A DNA stretch of 49,435 nucleotides from contig DASUZP010000190.1 in NCBI GenBank assembly GCA_036376775.1, forward strand, positions 1-49,435. The letters are read 5' to 3'. Both the position numbers and the translations under genes were made by a program. Numbering within the stretch: position 1 is the first letter of the stretch; each line of letters opens with the position of its first letter. Positions 46,778-49,435 of this stretch are shown in pieces. This stretch comes from VRUE01 sp036376775. GTDB lineage: Bacteria; Actinomycetota; Thermoleophilia; Solirubrobacterales; 70-9. The notes beneath the pieces were generated by a model. It saw nothing but the letters and a program-made list of their open reading frames with translations. It ran no database searches and was not told where the DNA came from.

Positions 46778-47274
46778 CGTCGGCTCGAATCCAGCCGGGG
46801 AAAGCGCAGTGGTTTTCCTTTGCGCCCGCCATGCGGGAGGGCATCCGCGAGCAAGAGAAGATCGACGAGTGCCTTGCCGCGCTCCTCCAGCGAGGCCGCC
46901 ATCCATTCGGCGACCCCGAACTCGGCCTCGCTCTCCGGCGGGGGCGCCGCGCCGTCGGCGCGGCCATGCTGAAGCAGGTCGAGGAGCATGCGTTGCAGCG
47001 TTGGATCCGGCCGGCGCCCCTTTCCCAGCTCCGCGATCAATTCACGAGTCGCTCGATCGGCGGTTGGACGAGCAACTGGCGCACCGACCCGCAGCGCGGC
47101 GCGTCGAAGCTCGGCAGCGTCGATCGTCTTGGCGGCCTTTTGCTGGGCTTTCTCGACCACGGAATCGTCCAGCTCGCGAAACGAGGCCAGCGTACGGCTA
47201 CGGGGCCCCTTGGACGTGCTGGCCGACTCCCGGATCTCGAACCGATCCGGCTTGGTGGCCACGATGAATGCCAT
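46774..47274 (-). CDS. Probable partner/antitoxin-like protein of the nucleotidyltransferase
   Basis: 166 residues. N-terminus 'MAFIVATKPDRFEIRESAST' with 'GPRSRTLASFRELDDSVVEKAQ' reads as a short beta segment followed by helices. The middle contains 'IDAAELRRAALRVGAPV', and the C-terminal part is helical and acidic. No enzyme motif is present. Coupling by ATGA to the nucleotidyltransferase and the overlapping operator suggest a self-regulating pair. The ATG lies about seven bases after a TAATAT hexamer, so the mRNA may be leaderless. Assignment as antitoxin is inference. Confidence 0.55.
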   Translation of the reverse strand: MAFIVATKPDRFEIRESASTSKGPRSRTLASFRELDDSVVEKAQQKAAKTIDAAELRRAALRVGAPVARPTADRATRELIAELGKGRRPDPTLQRMLLDLLQHGRADGAAPPPESEAEFGVAEWMAASLEERGKALVDLLLLADALPHGGRKGKPLRFPRLDSSRR

Positions 47275-47324
47275 AGTGGGTAAATATTACCACTATCTCA
47301 TTCATTTGGGGAGGGAGATAGTGG
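47273..47324 (-). promoter_or_regulatory. Palindromic operator over the start of the nucleotidyltransferase operon
   Basis: ATAGTGG (47273-47279) and CCACTAT (47290-47296) flank an AT-rich core that includes, on the minus strand, TAATAT. A third copy, GAGATAGTGG (47315-47324), is the exact reverse complement of CCACTATCTC (47290-47299). Three half-sites thus overlap the promoter and start codon, as in autoregulated toxin-antitoxin operons. Confidence 0.65.
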
Positions 47325-47331
47325 CGGCGCC

Positions 47332-48696
47332 TCAGACCTCGCCCAGGGAGACGGCGTGGTTGGCGACCACTCGTCCCTCGGGGTCCCACTTGCGCTTGAC
47401 TTCGCCGAGACGGGCGCAGACGTCGGGGGGCAGGATCGCGTCGACGTCGCAGGGCCCCTCGACGAAGTTGTAGTAGCTGCCATTGGCGCGCCAGGGGCGC
47501 ATCGTCGCCTCGATCTTCTTCAGGTGGGGCGGGATCGCTTCGCCCAGCTCGGGCGTCATCGGCAGGCCGACGCTGTACATGGCGAAGCCGGCGTCGAGAT
47601 GCGAGAGGGCACCGCCGCTCCCGTCCGGGCGACCCAGGGCACCGCCGAGATGGCGCAGCTCGCTGAGCAGTAGGGGCGACCCCGAGTCCGGCCCGGCGAT
47701 CGAGACGAAGGCGTCGATCGCCTCGTCGGGAAGCTCTCCGACCGTCTGGCCTTCGCCGATCCCCGGCACCGGGTTCTCCGGGTCCATGTGGATCCGGCAA
47801 AGCCCGGCGGCCGGCATCCAGGCGAAGGTGTCCATGATCGTCTCGCCGATCTCGCGCAGCGGCGCGATCGTCGCCTCGCCCTCGGCCTGGCCGCCGATGC
47901 AGGCCGCGTCGATCGTCAGCAACGGCCGGCCGCGGATCGGCTCGGGCACGTCGGGGATGGGTGGAGGGGTGATGAAGCGGACGACCGAGGTGACCTCGTC
48001 GGGCACGTTCGCGGCCCAGTCGCGGTAGGTGCGCACGGCCTCGGCGCCGACCTCTGCGGGGAAGACGAGGGCGCCGGCGTAGATCTCGGCGATCGGCAGC
48101 AGATCGAGGTGCAGGGCGGTGACGACCGCGTAGCCGCCCCCGCCGCCACGCAGCGCCCAGAAGAGGTCGGCGTCGTTCTCGGCATCGACCTGCCGTGCCT
48201 CGCCGTCCGCGTCGATAAGCTCGATCGCTCTGACGCGGTTGCAGGCGAAGCCGTAGCGCCGGCCCAGCCAGCTCAACCCGCCCCCCAGCGTGTAGCCGAC
48301 CACGCCCACGTCGGGCGCGGAGCCTGGCATCGAGCAGAGGCCGTGCTGTCCCGCGGCCTCGCTCAGCTCGAGTACGAGCACACCGGCCTCGACCCGTGCG
48401 GTGCAGGCCTTGGGGTCGACCTCGATGCCGCGCATCCGCTCGGTCTTGAGCAGGATCGTGCCGTCGAGCGGCGCCAGCGGTGCGGCGCCGTGGCCGGTGC
48501 CCTGAGCGGCGACCTTGAGCCCGTTCCCGGCAGCGAAGCGGACGCTTGCAGCGACGTCGTCGGCGCTCTCGGCGAAGACGACTGCAACCGGCCGTTGGTC
48601 GGCGGCCAGGTTCCAGGCGAGCCGCGCCTGATCCCAGTCGGAGTCGTCGGGGGTGGCGATCCGGCCGGCGACAGCCAGCCCGGTGAAGTCGGTCAT
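47332..48696 (-). CDS. FAD-linked oxidase (PCMH / berberine-bridge-like)
   Basis: 454 residues. The FAD domain begins 'RPVAVVFAESADDVAASVRF' and has 'AAQGTGHGAAPLA', whose His is at the position of covalent flavin attachment, then 'VGVVGYTLGGGLSWLGRRYG' and 'ALRGGGGGYAVVTALHLDL'. The C-terminal BBE segment 'GSYYNFVEGPCD' and 'RLGEVKRKWDPEGRVVANH' is present. The family oxidises alcohols, sugars or secondary metabolites; no substrate can be deduced. It lies just upstream of the nucleotidyltransferase operon with a 57-base gap. Confidence 0.9.
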   Translation of the reverse strand: MTDFTGLAVAGRIATPDDSDWDQARLAWNLAADQRPVAVVFAESADDVAASVRFAAGNGLKVAAQGTGHGAAPLAPLDGTILLKTERMRGIEVDPKACTARVEAGVLVLELSEAAGQHGLCSMPGSAPDVGVVGYTLGGGLSWLGRRYGFACNRVRAIELIDADGEARQVDAENDADLFWALRGGGGGYAVVTALHLDLLPIAEIYAGALVFPAEVGAEAVRTYRDWAANVPDEVTSVVRFITPPPIPDVPEPIRGRPLLTIDAACIGGQAEGEATIAPLREIGETIMDTFAWMPAAGLCRIHMDPENPVPGIGEGQTVGELPDEAIDAFVSIAGPDSGSPLLLSELRHLGGALGRPDGSGGALSHLDAGFAMYSVGLPMTPELGEAIPPHLKKIEATMRPWRANGSYYNFVEGPCDVDAILPPDVCARLGEVKRKWDPEGRVVANHAVSLGEV

Positions 48697-48734
48697 GTCG
48701 GGTCTCCTCGGGAGTCGGGTGGAAGCTGGAAGAA

Positions 48735-49424
48735 CTAGCTCAACGTCAAGCGGTTCACTGCGTCGCCTGCCCCGACCAGAACCTCGCTCACCATAGCCGC
48801 AGGGAAGAGGCCGTGCGAGGAAATCCCCGGGTCCGCCTCGAGCCGGGCGGCAAGGGCCGCCGGATCGTCGATCTCACCGCGGTAGTCGGCGATGACGCCG
48901 CCGTCGGGGCTGAGGGGTACATCGCGCAGCTCGACCTCGGGACCGAGCCGGGCAAGGGTCGAGCCGAGGCCGAAGGCGATCAGCTCCAGCGGGACCGGCG
49001 GGGTGAGCGAGTCGACCGGCTTGCTCGAGTCGGCGATCACGATGAAGCTCTCGGCCGCTGCGGCGACGATCTTCTCGCGCTGATGGGCGGCGCCACCCCC
49101 CTTGATCAGCCAGCCGTCGGGGGTCACCTGATCGGTCCCGTCGACCGCGATGTCGAGCCGCTCCAGCCGGCTGAACCCCTCGACCGGGATGCCCAACCCG
49201 CGCGCCTGTTCCTCGGTGGCGACCGAGGTGGCGACGCAACGGATGCCATCGAGCCCGCGCCGCGCGATCGCCGGCAGCAGGTGGGCGACGGTGGAGCCGG
49301 TGCCGAGCCCGACCGTCATCCCGTCCTCGACCAGCTCGGCCGCGGCCTCCGCCGCGATCCGCTTCTCGTTGTCAGCCCCCAAGGTCGCGCACTCTAGGGG
49401 ACGTGCCGGTGCTCCGAGGTCCAT
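48735..49424 (-). CDS. rpiA: Ribose-5-phosphate isomerase A
   Basis: 229 residues from the ATG at 49424, 11 bases from the window end; a start further upstream cannot be excluded. RpiA motifs: 'TVGLGTGSTVAHLLPAIA', 'IAVDGTDQVTPDGWLIKGGG' with the catalytic Asp region, 'AAHQREKIVAAAAESFIVIA' and 'GGVIADYRG'. It interconverts ribulose-5-phosphate (product of Gnd) and ribose-5-phosphate, completing the oxidative pentose-phosphate set encoded at 42-45 kb. Confidence 0.93.
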   Translation of the reverse strand: MDLGAPARPLECATLGADNEKRIAAEAAAELVEDGMTVGLGTGSTVAHLLPAIARRGLDGIRCVATSVATEEQARGLGIPVEGFSRLERLDIAVDGTDQVTPDGWLIKGGGAAHQREKIVAAAAESFIVIADSSKPVDSLTPPVPLELIAFGLGSTLARLGPEVELRDVPLSPDGGVIADYRGEIDDPAALAARLEADPGISSHGLFPAAMVSEVLVGAGDAVNRLTLS

Positions 49425-49435
49425 ATGGGCATCGG

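Noticed and set aside
1..49435. CRISPR array or insertion-sequence transposase
   Set aside because: No regularly spaced direct repeats with unique spacers and no DDE or HUH transposase motif were seen; repeats found are palindromes or short tandems.

Overview
The window is high-GC DNA from an actinobacterium. Several protein types (secreted proteins with the 'PSPAMIVALIALFVALGG' N-terminus, small winged-helix proteins, a Vps62-domain membrane protein, LtrA, clustered pentose-phosphate genes) suggest Thermoleophilia/Solirubrobacterales. That placement rests on family resemblance, not on a search.

Positions 1 to about 19,600 are the right-hand part of an integrative conjugative element (ICE); its left end lies outside the window. 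In order it holds: the C-terminal end of a probable TrwC/TraA-type relaxase; a cargo zone (0.3-5.5 kb) of small winged-helix regulators, a free-standing acyl carrier protein, a 19-residue ORF with a strong ribosome-binding site, and unknown proteins; a tightly overlapped leftward type IV secretion operon (12.8 to 5.5 kb: pilin-like/DUF6112, VirB8-like, VirB6/TrbL-like, SCO6880-like, VirB4-like, VirD4-like, small ORF); a sigma-factor operon (a sigma factor with a membrane segment and an outer Ser/Pro-rich tail, plus two secreted proteins); a divergent cell-wall hydrolase (lytic transglycosylase plus M15-like domain); then a small excisionase-like gene and a tyrosine integrase ending 127 bp before a tRNA-Arg(ACG) gene, the likely attachment site.

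The strongest new signal in the ICE is a two-part motif, CCGATGCAA-N11-GRTGGACAG. It occurs three times, each time in the correct orientation upstream of the secretion operon, the sigma operon and the wall-hydrolase gene. It is a candidate promoter or operator that would join the element's transfer machinery and its own sigma factor into one regulon.

From 19.7 kb onward is ordinary chromosome: a decayed ABM-domain pseudogene; a low-complexity membrane protein overlapping a metallophosphoesterase tail to tail; an MFS / Vps62-membrane / phosphoesterase operon; an aldo-keto reductase; LtrA and a second MFS exporter; an MBL-fold hydrolase; SRPBCC, GNAT and PQQ-propeller proteins; a secreted glycosidase-like protein; RecQ; a coiled-coil membrane protein and a basic histone-like protein; the EfeUOB iron-uptake locus (order efeU-efeB-efeO) with palindromic iron-box-like sites; an oxidative pentose-phosphate cluster (zwf divergent from gnd-pgl, rpiA nearby) with a crotonase; a nucleotidyltransferase pair resembling a toxin-antitoxin locus with a palindromic operator; and an FAD-linked oxidase.

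The chromosomal part also carries several palindromic intergenic elements. Two copies of one family (37.4 and 38.4 kb) have identical loops and compensating stem changes.
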